Of a stretch of DNA of 32,424 nt, positions 1 through 9,500 are shown in pieces. A program made the translations under genes and the position numbers. The DNA is taken from positions 1-32,424 of the forward strand of contig SUWI01000029.1 in assembly GCA_015061565.1 (NCBI GenBank). Reading direction: 5' to 3'. The DNA comes from Lentisphaerota bacterium. GTDB taxonomy: Bacteria > Verrucomicrobiota > Lentisphaeria > Victivallales > UBA1829. Every line of letters starts with the position of its first letter. Position 1 is the first letter of the stretch. The notes under the pieces were generated by a model. The model had not been told where the DNA came from. It made no database searches and saw only the letters and a program-made list of their open reading frames with translations.

Positions 1-2
1 CA

Positions 3-149
3 AAACGTAAGGATTTGAGGCTCTCCCAGGTCAAGTTCGCCGCCGCGCTCGGAGTGTCCGTGAAGAAGGTCTCCACGTGGGAGCACGGGAAGGCCGTGCC
101 GGATGAGGCGGAGATGGAGAAGATTAAGCACATAACCGCAGGGATATAG
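3..149 (+). CDS. C-terminal part of an XRE-type helix-turn-helix protein (5' end outside window)
   Basis: Frame 3 reads KRKDLRLSQVKFAAALGVSVKKVSTWEHGKAVPDEAEMEKIKHITAGI*, with the typical XRE pattern LSQ..FA..LGVS...V..WE.G...P. Confidence 0.7.
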   Translation, partial: KRKDLRLSQVKFAAALGVSVKKVSTWEHGKAVPDEAEMEKIKHITAGI

Positions 150-161
150 GAGACAGAAGTT

Positions 162-572
162 ATGCGCCACGAATGTAAAATCACCGTTTTGGAAACAAAG
201 GTTTTTCCCGAACTGCAAAAGAAATACCTTGCCGATCCAAATGCCGGTCCGTGTCCGTTTTTCAAACCAGGAGATACATTTTTGCTGAAGCGGACTCCCG
301 AGCAGGATGATTTCTACCATCTGCTGAACGGCAAATTCTGCGGCGAGGCGTGGGATGCCATCAGCCGGTATGTCTACACCGCGCTGCAGGGAGGTTCGAT
401 CATGCACAAATGGACCAACGATGACCGGATGATGATCGCCTGCTGCAACGACGGGACTCGGCCGGTTATTTTCAAGATCGAGCGCATCGACATTCCGGAA
501 ACGCCGGAGGAAAAGGAATGGCTGGCGCGTCAGAATTTCCACAACACTTCCGACGATGCCTATACTGGCTAA
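162..572 (+). CDS. TIGR04076-family protein
   Basis: 136 aa ORF with GPCPFFKPGDTFLL...GKFCGEAWDAISRYVYTALQGGSI...CCNDGTRPVIFKIER, recognised as TIGR04076-like; AGGAGA upstream of the ATG. Confidence 0.75.
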   Translation: MRHECKITVLETKVFPELQKKYLADPNAGPCPFFKPGDTFLLKRTPEQDDFYHLLNGKFCGEAWDAISRYVYTALQGGSIMHKWTNDDRMMIACCNDGTRPVIFKIERIDIPETPEEKEWLARQNFHNTSDDAYTG

Positions 573-599
573 ACAGCATTTGATTGGCAGGATGCCGCA

Positions 600-810
600 A
601 TGTCCCGTTCCTACATCGCCATTGATTTGAAGTCTTTTTACGCCTCACCTGCCACTACTCGACAACACCGCACAGTTCGCGCTGTTCGCCGCGCTGATGA
701 GCTACGAGGCGGCAGTAGGGGAAACTGCCCGGCTGACCGCCGAAAGGCGCACATCTCTCGACAGCTCCCAGCTGGAAAATCTGCCGGAGGATTTAATGCC
801 GGAAAAGTGA
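600..810 (+). pseudogene. Chimeric remnant: N-terminal 16 codons of a Y-family DNA polymerase (UmuC/DinB-like) followed by the out-of-frame C-terminal tail of another protein (possibly Gfo/Idh/MocA-like)
   Basis: MSRSYIAIDLKSFYAS (600-about 645) matches the start of Y-family polymerases. From about 646 a different frame reads HLPLLDNTAQFALFAALMSYEAAVGETARLTAERRTSLDSSQLENLPEDLMPEK* (stop 808-810). Confidence 0.55.
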
Positions 811-936
811 TTGATACTTATTTCGGCAGCAGCTTTACATGCCTGTTTTCCGGCCTTTTTAAACGCTGGTTGACATCTTTTCTGAATTTTTTCCAGGATT
901 TTCCGTGAAAAAGTGGAGGCTTCCTGCATTTTCGAT

Positions 937-965
937 TTGACAAATCAATAAAGGCGGTGTAATAT
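937..965 (+). promoter_or_regulatory. Sigma70-like promoter of the LacI-family gene
   Basis: TTGACA (937-942), 17 bp spacer, TAATAT (960-965). Confidence 0.65.
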
Positions 966-966
966 A

Positions 967-983
967 GTTACTAAACAGGTTTA
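967..983 (+). promoter_or_regulatory. Putative operator of the adjacent LacI-family regulator
   Basis: GTTACTAAACAGGTTTA lies just downstream of the -10 and shares ACTAAACAGGTTTA with the tandem sites at 2041-2065. Confidence 0.5.
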
Positions 984-1005
984 TCATTAAAGCGGAGAAA
1001 AAAAG

Positions 1006-2022
1006 TTGACTCTGGCGCAAATAGCGAAAAACGTGGGTGTATGCAAGGCAACCGTCTCGTTTGTCCTGAATGGTAAGGCCAAGCAGCACCATATCAGCGC
1101 CGCGACAACTCGCGCTGTTGAGGATTATTGCCGTTCGATCAATTACCGGCCCAATATCCACGCGGTCCGCATGTGCAGCAAGATTGTCGGCAATGTCATG
1201 TTCCTGCTGAATACCGGTGACAAATACAGCAGGACCAACAGCTTCTCAGATTACAACGTCGCCCAGATTACCGGCGGCATTGCCCACGAAGCACGAAAAG
1301 CGGGATGTGCCCTTTCAGTCCGAGTGTTCGAGCCGGACATGGACACCGAAATCATTTTCAACAGTTTCCGAAGCCGCGAGATTGACGGCATGATTTATTA
1401 CGGCACGACTCTGCCGAATAAATGGATACGCGTTTTCAAGCAGGAACAATGCAAAGTCATCGGGATCGGCATCCGTCCGCAGCAGGGCATTTCAACCATC
1501 AATATCAACAACCGCGAAACTGCCGGGACCCTGGTCGAGACATTGATCGAGGACGGTCGCCGCCGTTTCCTTTACTTCGCCGGTTCCAGCGACAGCTATC
1601 CCGGAACGGAGCGCTATGCGGGTTTCCGCGATGCACTTGATTCCCATCAGATTCCCTGGTCGGAAGAGAATTGTTTTGTCGGGAATTTCGATGAACAGAC
1701 AGCATACCGAATCATGGAGGAATATCTTGCAGGGAAACAACCTTTACCGGATGCCGTGGTCTGTGCCAACGACAGCATGGCGATCGGCGTTATCCACGCG
1801 CTTCGGAAAAACGGAATTTCCATCCCCGGACAGGTCGCGGTGACCGGTGCCGACAATATCATGGTTTCAAATTACATCACGCCGACCCTGACTACATTCG
1901 ACAACCTTGCGGAAGCAATGGGTGCCGAGGCTTTTCATCTGCTTTCCCGTCAGATCAACGGCAAGTCCGACATACAGGACCTGATCCTGCAATCTAAAAT
2001 CGTTCGGGGAGAGTCTGCATAA
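1006..2022 (+). CDS. LacI-family transcriptional regulator
   Basis: 338 aa; TTG start with an upstream GGAG; HTH LAQIAKNVGVCKATVSFVLNGK; C-terminal periplasmic-binding-like domain (PDAVVCANDSMAIGVIHALRKNGISIPGQVAVTGADN). Confidence 0.93.
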   Translation: MTLAQIAKNVGVCKATVSFVLNGKAKQHHISAATTRAVEDYCRSINYRPNIHAVRMCSKIVGNVMFLLNTGDKYSRTNSFSDYNVAQITGGIAHEARKAGCALSVRVFEPDMDTEIIFNSFRSREIDGMIYYGTTLPNKWIRVFKQEQCKVIGIGIRPQQGISTININNRETAGTLVETLIEDGRRRFLYFAGSSDSYPGTERYAGFRDALDSHQIPWSEENCFVGNFDEQTAYRIMEEYLAGKQPLPDAVVCANDSMAIGVIHALRKNGISIPGQVAVTGADNIMVSNYITPTLTTFDNLAEAMGAEAFHLLSRQINGKSDIQDLILQSKIVRGESA

Positions 2023-2040
2023 TGATTTATATTTTTTTTC

Positions 2041-2065
2041 GGTTTACTAAACAGGTTTACTAAAC
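2041..2065. promoter_or_regulatory. Tandem pseudo-palindromic operators (2 x GGTTTACTAAAC)
   Basis: GGTTTACTAAAC-A-GGTTTACTAAAC; each unit contains GTTTA-C-TAAAC, a palindrome except for the central base. Confidence 0.6.
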
Positions 2066-2077
2066 GCTTCAGGAGGC

Positions 2078-3130
2078 ATGGAAATGGATTATAAAAAATG
2101 CAAAGCCATCGTGATGGAACGTCCGCGTCAGGTCCGCGTGCGGGATATCCAGTTGACCGAGCCCCGTAAAAACGCCATTATCGCACAGACTACTCTCAGT
2201 GCCATCAGCAGTGGCACCGATATGAAAACCTATCTGGGCCTTCAGCCTGCGGAAAGCGTGTATTATCCACTGGTTCCCGGCTATGAGAATGTCGGCACCA
2301 TTCTGGAAGTGCGCGACCCGGATTCCAAGTTCAAGCCCGGCGACCGGGTGATGATCAACGAATGCCGCCAGTTCGGCGATGTCTGCGCAGCCTGGGGCGG
2401 CAGCACCGGCATTGCGATCAAGGATTCGTTCACCGCGCCGTCCCCGTTCGATTACATGGTCAAGATCCCGGACAACGTAAGCGACCGCGATGCGGTTTTG
2501 GCGTACCTTCCCTGCGTCTCCCTGAAAGGCATCCGCAAGATCGCCCCGTATCTGAAAGATGGTCACACTGTGGTCATCGTCGGTGCGGGCATGATCGGGA
2601 CCAGCGCCATGCAGATTGTCCGGATCATGTATCCGCATTGCCGGATCGTCTGCATCGAACGCAATGAATACCGGCGTTCGATCGCCGCGCATTATGCCGA
2701 TTATGTGTTCGATCCAGAAACCGGGACCGCAAAACTCAAGGAACTCACCAATGGCGTTCTTGCCGATGTGGTGATCGAATGCTCCGGCAACCAGAATGTG
2801 GTCGGTTCCCTGCATCAGTATCTGAAAGAGGGGGGCTGGGGACTGGACGATCCCCCCGGACACATCCATCTGCAGGGTGATTATCCCGGACGGATTGTGC
2901 TTGATTCCTACAATTACTGGTTCAACAAGAACTGCTCCCTTACCATGAGCTGCGCCCTGGCCCCCACTTGCAAGGAACAGATCCTCCAATGGATGAGCGA
3001 AGGAAAATTCGACACTTCCCATCTGCCCTGCGAGGTCTGGGAAGTCGGCAAAGCCGCCGAAGCCTACGATTATCTCCACAAAAAAGGCTCGGACTGCTTC
3101 AAGATCCTGCTTGACTGGAGGAACCTCTGA
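2078..3130 (+). CDS. Zinc-type (MDR superfamily) alcohol/polyol dehydrogenase
   Basis: 350 aa; VPGYENVGTILEV...FKPGDRVMIN; Rossmann motif VVIVGAGMIGTSAMQ; SD AGGAGG upstream. Confidence 0.85.
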   Translation: MEMDYKKCKAIVMERPRQVRVRDIQLTEPRKNAIIAQTTLSAISSGTDMKTYLGLQPAESVYYPLVPGYENVGTILEVRDPDSKFKPGDRVMINECRQFGDVCAAWGGSTGIAIKDSFTAPSPFDYMVKIPDNVSDRDAVLAYLPCVSLKGIRKIAPYLKDGHTVVIVGAGMIGTSAMQIVRIMYPHCRIVCIERNEYRRSIAAHYADYVFDPETGTAKLKELTNGVLADVVIECSGNQNVVGSLHQYLKEGGWGLDDPPGHIHLQGDYPGRIVLDSYNYWFNKNCSLTMSCALAPTCKEQILQWMSEGKFDTSHLPCEVWEVGKAAEAYDYLHKKGSDCFKILLDWRNL

Positions 3131-3969
3131 TGAATTACGGACTTGCCGCCTGGGGATTGCGACTGACCCCGCTCCGCGACCAGCTGGCCATGACTGAACG
3201 GCTTGAACTGCGCCATCTGGAACTCGGGATCGCCGGATTCCGGAACGATTTGCTGCAGGCGGATTCCAAACTCTGTGCCGTGGAAACGATTCGCGATCTC
3301 TTCCGGTCCGCCGATCTGCAACCGTCCTGCGCGGCGACCGGGAATGACTTCACACAGGAAAGGGAAGTCGATGTCCGTCAGTCGCTGGATCAGACGCTTG
3401 CGGCATTGAAACTTGCCGATACGCTGGGGATCCGTTATATGCGGATTTTCGCCGGATTCTCCCCCGTTGCGGATGTGACCGGAAAGCGTTACGACCTGCT
3501 GACGGAATGTCTGAAAAAAGTTTACGAAGCGGCGAAGGAAACGCAGGTGCTCCCCGTGGTGGAGACCCACGGCGGCGTGGAAACTCTGGCGGACGGCACG
3601 GTCCGGCATTTTGCCAGCATTTCCACCGAAGATGGGACGCTGGAAAAACTGCTGAACGACATCCCTGCCATGAAGCTGAATTTCGATCCCGCCAACCTCC
3701 ATGTGCTGGGGAAGGATATCGCCGCGTTTTACCGCCGCTTCCGGGAAAAGATCGCGTATGTCCATTTGAAGGATTTTGTCCGCAAGGGAATGGGGTGGAG
3801 CCCCGCCGCCTGCGGCGAAGGGAATATGGACTGGCCGGGACTTCTCGCTGAAATGCGTTCGTTCAAAGGTCCCGCCCTGCTGGAATACGAGATCCCCGAC
3901 GATGCCGAACGCGGTTTCGCAGATTCGCTGAAATTCCTGATCAACGAGGAGAAGGACCTTGCATCCTGA
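3130..3969 (+). CDS. Sugar phosphate isomerase/epimerase (xylose isomerase-like TIM barrel)
   Basis: 279 aa; LGIRYMRIFAGFSP, PVVETHGG, MKLNFDPANLHVLG, YVHLKDFVRKGMGWSPAACGEGNMDWPGLLAEM; overlaps the upstream stop. Confidence 0.85.
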   Translation: MNYGLAAWGLRLTPLRDQLAMTERLELRHLELGIAGFRNDLLQADSKLCAVETIRDLFRSADLQPSCAATGNDFTQEREVDVRQSLDQTLAALKLADTLGIRYMRIFAGFSPVADVTGKRYDLLTECLKKVYEAAKETQVLPVVETHGGVETLADGTVRHFASISTEDGTLEKLLNDIPAMKLNFDPANLHVLGKDIAAFYRRFREKIAYVHLKDFVRKGMGWSPAACGEGNMDWPGLLAEMRSFKGPALLEYEIPDDAERGFADSLKFLINEEKDLAS

Positions 3970-4954
3970 ACTGAAAATGCTTCATCTGCAACTGTCGCGG
4001 AAATGCAATCTGCGTTGCCGTTTCTGCGGACAGCATCACACCGATCCGGAGGGCGCGATGTCACTTCCCGATTGGATTGATGTGTTGAAGCAGCTCCGGG
4101 AGTATGCGCGGGGTGCAACGGTGGTCCTCTGGGGCGGCGAACCGCTGGCATATCCGCATTTCCGGGAAGTCGCACAATTCTCTGCACAGCAAGGCTTCCC
4201 GCTGGAGATCATTACCAACGGAACCATGATCTCATGCCATGCCGATCTGCTGCGCACCCTTTTCAAAACGGTCTATATTTCCGTGGACGGCCCGGAGAAG
4301 GTGCACGATGCCATTCGCGGAAAGGGTGTTTTCGCCAAAGTGAAAGCGGGTCTGGAAATATTGAAAGGCGGCAATGCCGAACTGGTCATGATGTCCGTGC
4401 TGGCTCCGGAGAATATGGAGTCGTTCGAAACTCTGCCGTTCGGACTTCCCGTTGACCGGGTGATTCTGCATGAGATGATTTATCTGACCGATGCCGAATG
4501 CCGGGAACTCTCCCCGGCAGCCGCGGAAAAATGGCATGGCAATGCCGATCCGGATTATCCGGAACGTCTGCACAAAACGATAGAGGATCTGAAACGACAT
4601 GAGTATCCCATCCCGGTGGAATTTCAGCCTCATTTCGAGGCAGGATATTGTCTGGAACCGTATAGACACCTGCATATTGGATCGGACGGGGAAACATCTT
4701 TCTGCACGGATTTTACCCATTACACACTGGGGAATGTGCGCAACCATACCCTCCGGGGGATTTTCGAAGGGGAAAAAGCGGAACAGTTCCGGAGAAACGG
4801 CAACAATCCGTTCTGTTCGCATTGTTCCTGGAAGAATACGGAAGAAAGCATTATCCAATTCAAAGTTTCAGCAAAAATAAAAACAATGGAAAGGAGAGGA
4901 CCAGCCGGAATATTATCCTCCCGGAAAACACAAATCGGTGTTTCCGAAATTTGA
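3959..4954 (+). CDS. Radical SAM protein with SPASM-like C-terminus
   Basis: [16 protein letters not shown] (CxxxCxxC), [12 protein letters not shown]-terminal [22 protein letters not shown]...CSHCSW; TTG start with GAGGAG SD. Confidence 0.85.
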   Translation: MHPELKMLHLQLSRKCNLRCRFCGQHHTDPEGAMSLPDWIDVLKQLREYARGATVVLWGGEPLAYPHFREVAQFSAQQGFPLEIITNGTMISCHADLLRTLFKTVYISVDGPEKVHDAIRGKGVFAKVKAGLEILKGGNAELVMMSVLAPENMESFETLPFGLPVDRVILHEMIYLTDAECRELSPAAAEKWHGNADPDYPERLHKTIEDLKRHEYPIPVEFQPHFEAGYCLEPYRHLHIGSDGETSFCTDFTHYTLGNVRNHTLRGIFEGEKAEQFRRNGNNPFCSHCSWKNTEESIIQFKVSAKIKTMERRGPAGILSSRKTQIGVSEI

Positions 4955-4986
4955 ATCAGCAAAAAAATCAGGAAAGGAACAGAACG

Positions 4987-5823
4987 ATGAAGCAAAAAGA
5001 ACAAAGCAAAAACAGATTTTCACCTTTTATTTCTCATCTCTCATCAATGGAACGCAGGCGGACTTTCACCCTGATAGAACTCCTGGTCGTGATTGCCATC
5101 ATCGCGATTCTGGCGGGGATGCTGCTGCCGGCGCTGAACAAGGCAAGAAAAACGGCAAGAGCTTCTGCCTGCCGCAGCAACCAGAAACAGTGCATGACGG
5201 CACATTTGAGTTATACTCAGGATTCCGGTGATTTCTTCATCCGGCCTTACTCTGATGAAACTGATGACCGGTATGCCTACTGGGGGAAAAAATTGTCGCA
5301 ATTCGGATATTTTTCTACGGCTATTGCAACAGCCAAAGGATTGAAAACAGTAATATGCTGCCCGGATTCCGTATCGATAGTGGCAGCCAAAGAACCCAGC
5401 AAATCCCCCGGAGACTTTGCGGACAGCGGGCTTTCTTACGGTGTAGCCTGGAATAAAAATTCATCTCTTAATATTACGAATTGGCATGTAAAAACGGTTT
5501 ATATAAAAGAACCTTCCCGTCAGGTATGGCTGGCCGACACTTTGGACACTGCGGGAAAACCGCATTATCTGATGAACGCCGGAGGAGACTTCCGTCCAAG
5601 ATTGTTCAGCACGACATGGGCGATATCAGGAAGCAAAAATATCGCAATAGACTTCCGGCACTCTGACTTGGCCAGCATCCAGGCATATGCCGATGGGCAT
5701 GTTGAAGATAAAAAGTCAATGGAATGGGTTGACCAGCAGTTCACTATCCATCAGGTGAATAAAGGCGATATCTGTTGGATCAAATCCGGTGTCAAGTTCA
5801 ACTATCTTGGCGGAGTAAATTGA
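4987..5823 (+). CDS. Pseudopilin / prepilin-type N-terminal cleavage protein (DUF1559-like)
   Basis: [34 protein letters not shown] and C-terminal [19 protein letters not shown]; the ATG at 4987 is preferred over the ORF-track start. Confidence 0.9.
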   Translation: MKQKEQSKNRFSPFISHLSSMERRRTFTLIELLVVIAIIAILAGMLLPALNKARKTARASACRSNQKQCMTAHLSYTQDSGDFFIRPYSDETDDRYAYWGKKLSQFGYFSTAIATAKGLKTVICCPDSVSIVAAKEPSKSPGDFADSGLSYGVAWNKNSSLNITNWHVKTVYIKEPSRQVWLADTLDTAGKPHYLMNAGGDFRPRLFSTTWAISGSKNIAIDFRHSDLASIQAYADGHVEDKKSMEWVDQQFTIHQVNKGDICWIKSGVKFNYLGGVN

Positions 5824-5860
5824 AAAATAAGGACTTTCAAACGAACGTAAAGGAGCAAAA

Positions 5861-6649
5861 ATGATTTCAATGAACAAAGCAATGATGTCCGCTTTTGCGG
5901 CAGTCTTGAGCATGGTGTCCGTCTGCGGGGCGGAAAAGAAACCTGCGGCACCTGTCTTTAAAGGTTCACGCTACGAATGCATGATTTTTGATCGCTATCG
6001 CAAAGACAGTGGAATTATGAAGCTGTCCAGCTGTGGTAAAACATTATTTTTTGGCGATAAAGTATATGCTGCATGCAAAGGGACAGACGGCAAACAAATA
6101 TCGCTTGCAGAACAATCCGATGTACAATACAAATGGAAAGGAAATGTCTTGAGCAATGAGAAACTTTTGTGTGTTCGCAATGCTCAAGCGGAAAGTAAGG
6201 AAGCTTTTGCGAAAATCAAGAGAAAAATCCGTTTTTCACCAGATCGGATCGATATTGAAATTACCGTCACGAATCTGCAGGATCTGACATGGGCTCAAAC
6301 GTGGCTGGTATGTACGGAAACTCTGGCGGTAGTAACAAAATCGGTAGCAGGTATGCATATTAGCGGTACAATGATCGACAACCAGCCGATCAACAGCATA
6401 ATTCCGAAAAAATTTGACAAAAGCAAATGGGGATTCAATAAAATTGTGAAAAATATGAATCTGACTGATTCAGAGCAGTTTTCAATGACCGTGACAGCCT
6501 TGCCAAACAGTTTGCTGAGTTTCGTGAATTACGGAGGGACCTACTGTGATCTGAAGGTTTTTCCGAATATTAAACCGATCGAATTAAAACAGAAAGCCGG
6601 TCAGGAAACAAAATTCGGCTGCACAATCGAGTTCGGCAAGCCAGAATAA
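5861..6649 (+). CDS. Secreted protein of unknown function
   Basis: 262 aa; signal peptide MNKAMMSAFAAVLSMVSVCGAE; AAAGGAG SD. Confidence 0.75.
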   Translation: MISMNKAMMSAFAAVLSMVSVCGAEKKPAAPVFKGSRYECMIFDRYRKDSGIMKLSSCGKTLFFGDKVYAACKGTDGKQISLAEQSDVQYKWKGNVLSNEKLLCVRNAQAESKEAFAKIKRKIRFSPDRIDIEITVTNLQDLTWAQTWLVCTETLAVVTKSVAGMHISGTMIDNQPINSIIPKKFDKSKWGFNKIVKNMNLTDSEQFSMTVTALPNSLLSFVNYGGTYCDLKVFPNIKPIELKQKAGQETKFGCTIEFGKPE

Positions 6650-6680
6650 AAAACCGAAAGTAAAGGAACGATTCTCGAAT

Positions 6681-9491
6681 ATGAGAAAATCATGTGTCAT
6701 TCTTTCGTTGTTACTTATCATGGTAATGACGGCTTGGGGGAATACTGATACTCCATCCGGAAAATCAGACAATCTGGTCAGCGATGAGTATTTCAAACAG
6801 CAGCTGAGCTGGGTGAACCCAGCTCTGTTATGGGCCTGTTATACATTTCCCCGCACAGTCGAGGTCCGCGATGAAGTGTTCGTCATGACCTCTCAGAACG
6901 GCTCGATCCAGGCGTCCATCCCGCTGAACATCGGGTATGAGACTGCAAATCGCTTCCGGTTGACTTTTGAGTATCAGCTCATCGGAAATGGACGAGTATC
7001 TGCAAACCACTTGAGTTCTGTCAAACGACTGACGGGATCACCCTCATTCCCGCTGAAACAGACTAAACAATGGACGACGTTTGACCAAACCTTTAACCGT
7101 GTTCCGGAATCCGATGTGATCAATCTGGTTTTCTCTCTTACTGCAAAAGGTTCACAGCTGAAGCTGAAGAATCTGTGTCTGTCAGGGATAGAACCTGCAG
7201 ATTCCGCTGAAATTCCGGTGGTTCTGGCAGGAAAAGAGGCGGAGGGAATCTATTTCCGCAAAGGAGATTTCCATGCCATGTACTCGGCCAAGCTCTTCCA
7301 TTCCCAGCTGTGGCGTGTCAAGAACGTTGTCCTGCCGCTGAAAGAATGCAGTGTCGATGAGCTTAAGACGATCAGGAACGGGATCATCTTCACGACCTAC
7401 AGCGAGAAAAAATCTTTCTTCTCCAAATGGAGGAGTGCCGACATCGGACCGGGCGGATATGAACTTACGATCACGCCGGGTAAGGCGGTCATCCGGGGAA
7501 ATGATAAGATCAGCGGACTGGAGCTTGGCGCGGTAGATCTTCTCCGCCGTCTCGGTATTGATTACGTGACGATTTATATTTATACAAACCCGAAAGAGCT
7601 GAAAGCGGCGGCGTGCGATGTCTGCATTTCACCGGCAGTCGCGATGCGCTTCACTCCATGGCAGCAGCAAATGCCGGAACTGCTGGGTTACAGCAATCCC
7701 GTGCTGATGCAGAACGGACGCAAGCTTGGTGCCAGCCGTGGATTCGGACATTCCACACCGTTTTTTCTGCCATACAGCGAATTTGGTAAATCCCATCCGG
7801 AATACTATGCCCTGCAGGAAGACGGGAAACGGCTGCATCCGAAGCCGGGCCAGCGCAATTTTCAGGCTCATTTCTGCATGAGCAATCGGGAAGCACAGAG
7901 AATCATTGCCGAACGGATGATTGAATATATCAAATCCGAACCGCTGGCGAAATATTTCCCGGTGTTTCCCGGTGATGGCGGCAACATGTATTGTCGCTGC
8001 GATGAATGTATGAATATGGGCAAAAATCTCGGCGAACGCACTATTGCCTGGGTGAATGCCGTGGCAAGGCGGGTCGTTAAAGTGTGTCCGGGTACGGTTT
8101 TCAGCGCATATGCTTATGTGGATTCACGCTTTCCGCCTGAAACGGTTTTCCCCGATAAGAATGTCATCATTCAATATTGTCCTTATGGTCCGGTATGGAT
8201 GAACCATCTGATTAACGATCATCCGGACAATGCGCAGGGAATTGCCGATCTGAAAGAGTGGGAACGGAAATGTCCGGGGCAGATAGCTCTTTATGACTAT
8301 CCGGCTTTCTGCCGGGAAAGATTGAATATCTGGCCGGCTTTTTATGCCAATTATGAACGGTTCAAACATGCTGCGGAGAAAAAATATCCTTTTCTGGAAT
8401 ATTGCAATCTGAGCAGCACATACGGCAGCGGCAATATACCGGCATCCAGCTTTGCGGATCTTTCCCTGTATGTTTTCTCCAAGGTACTGATTGATCCGAA
8501 AACGGATGTGGAAAAAGAAATCGACAGCTTCATGAAGCTTTATTACGGGCCTGCGGCCCAGTTCATGCGGGCCTATTTCGATCTGGCGCACAAAGAGGTT
8601 CGTGACCGTCAGTGGTCACAGAATACAGAACGAATTATTCGCGGTTTTGTGACGAAGCCGTTTGCTGCAAAATGCTATGACTTTTTTGCAAAAGCGGAAA
8701 AAGCGACAGAAGACACTGTGTATTATGACCGGGTTCGGGAGCATAAACTGCATCTGCTGTGGAGCGATTTGACCGATAACTGTCGCGGAAACGGTAAAAT
8801 CTCCAGCAAGGAGCTGCCGCAATATGCGGAAAAGCTGGCGGAATTTTGCCGCATCTGCAAACAGTATGGCAAATCATACAACAAAATTCCATACAAAAAA
8901 TGGTTCTGGGATACGGCCGTGCTGCATATTGACGGGAAAGGGGCATTCTACAACGATCCGCTGATCGTGAAGCTGATGGACGATCCGCTGAATACGCTGT
9001 TGAAAACCGTTCCCGATGCCCAGAAGAAAACCGATTACGGTTACTTCATCGGGAATGCCGGTCTGATGGGCGGCGAACGAATGAAAAGTTCATGGCTTAC
9101 TGCAAATCCCATGTGGGTCACCTGTCTTCGCCGTCCTTCTTCCGGATTCGGCGTGGCCCAGTTCATTTTGAAGCTCGATGAAAATCCCCAACATGCAGAA
9201 CTGGAACTCTATGGTATCGATAATGAGAAAAAGTCTCAAGGTCTGATGAAAATTGAGGTCAATGGGGTAAAGATTTTTGAAGGAAAAGTTCCGTGGGGAA
9301 AGGACGACTGGAGTGCCTGTCAATTTCCGATTCCGGCGAATCTTCTGCACAAGGGGGAAAATGATGTGGCAATTTTCAATGTCACACCCGATACCGAAGT
9401 TGACGGAGAAGGCGGTGTGAATTTTCTTGCAAAACGGAATTATTTCTGGGGTTGGTTCATGATCCGGGATGTGAAGATCCTGCTGAAATGA
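6681..9491 (+). CDS. Secreted DUF4838 domain-containing glycosidase-like protein
   Basis: 936 aa; signal peptide MRKSCVILSLLLIMVMTAWG; central FGHSTPFFLPYSEFGKSHPEYYAL...FPVFPGDGGNMYCRCDEC typical of DUF4838/alpha-glucuronidase-like proteins. Confidence 0.8.
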   Translation: MRKSCVILSLLLIMVMTAWGNTDTPSGKSDNLVSDEYFKQQLSWVNPALLWACYTFPRTVEVRDEVFVMTSQNGSIQASIPLNIGYETANRFRLTFEYQLIGNGRVSANHLSSVKRLTGSPSFPLKQTKQWTTFDQTFNRVPESDVINLVFSLTAKGSQLKLKNLCLSGIEPADSAEIPVVLAGKEAEGIYFRKGDFHAMYSAKLFHSQLWRVKNVVLPLKECSVDELKTIRNGIIFTTYSEKKSFFSKWRSADIGPGGYELTITPGKAVIRGNDKISGLELGAVDLLRRLGIDYVTIYIYTNPKELKAAACDVCISPAVAMRFTPWQQQMPELLGYSNPVLMQNGRKLGASRGFGHSTPFFLPYSEFGKSHPEYYALQEDGKRLHPKPGQRNFQAHFCMSNREAQRIIAERMIEYIKSEPLAKYFPVFPGDGGNMYCRCDECMNMGKNLGERTIAWVNAVARRVVKVCPGTVFSAYAYVDSRFPPETVFPDKNVIIQYCPYGPVWMNHLINDHPDNAQGIADLKEWERKCPGQIALYDYPAFCRERLNIWPAFYANYERFKHAAEKKYPFLEYCNLSSTYGSGNIPASSFADLSLYVFSKVLIDPKTDVEKEIDSFMKLYYGPAAQFMRAYFDLAHKEVRDRQWSQNTERIIRGFVTKPFAAKCYDFFAKAEKATEDTVYYDRVREHKLHLLWSDLTDNCRGNGKISSKELPQYAEKLAEFCRICKQYGKSYNKIPYKKWFWDTAVLHIDGKGAFYNDPLIVKLMDDPLNTLLKTVPDAQKKTDYGYFIGNAGLMGGERMKSSWLTANPMWVTCLRRPSSGFGVAQFILKLDENPQHAELELYGIDNEKKSQGLMKIEVNGVKIFEGKVPWGKDDWSACQFPIPANLLHKGENDVAIFNVTPDTEVDGEGGVNFLAKRNYFWGWFMIRDVKILLK

Positions 9492-9500
9492 GGTGACTGT

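Noticed and set aside
2069-3079. 336-aa minus-strand ORF
   Set aside because: Antisense of the zinc-type dehydrogenase, which has clear Rossmann motifs and an SD.
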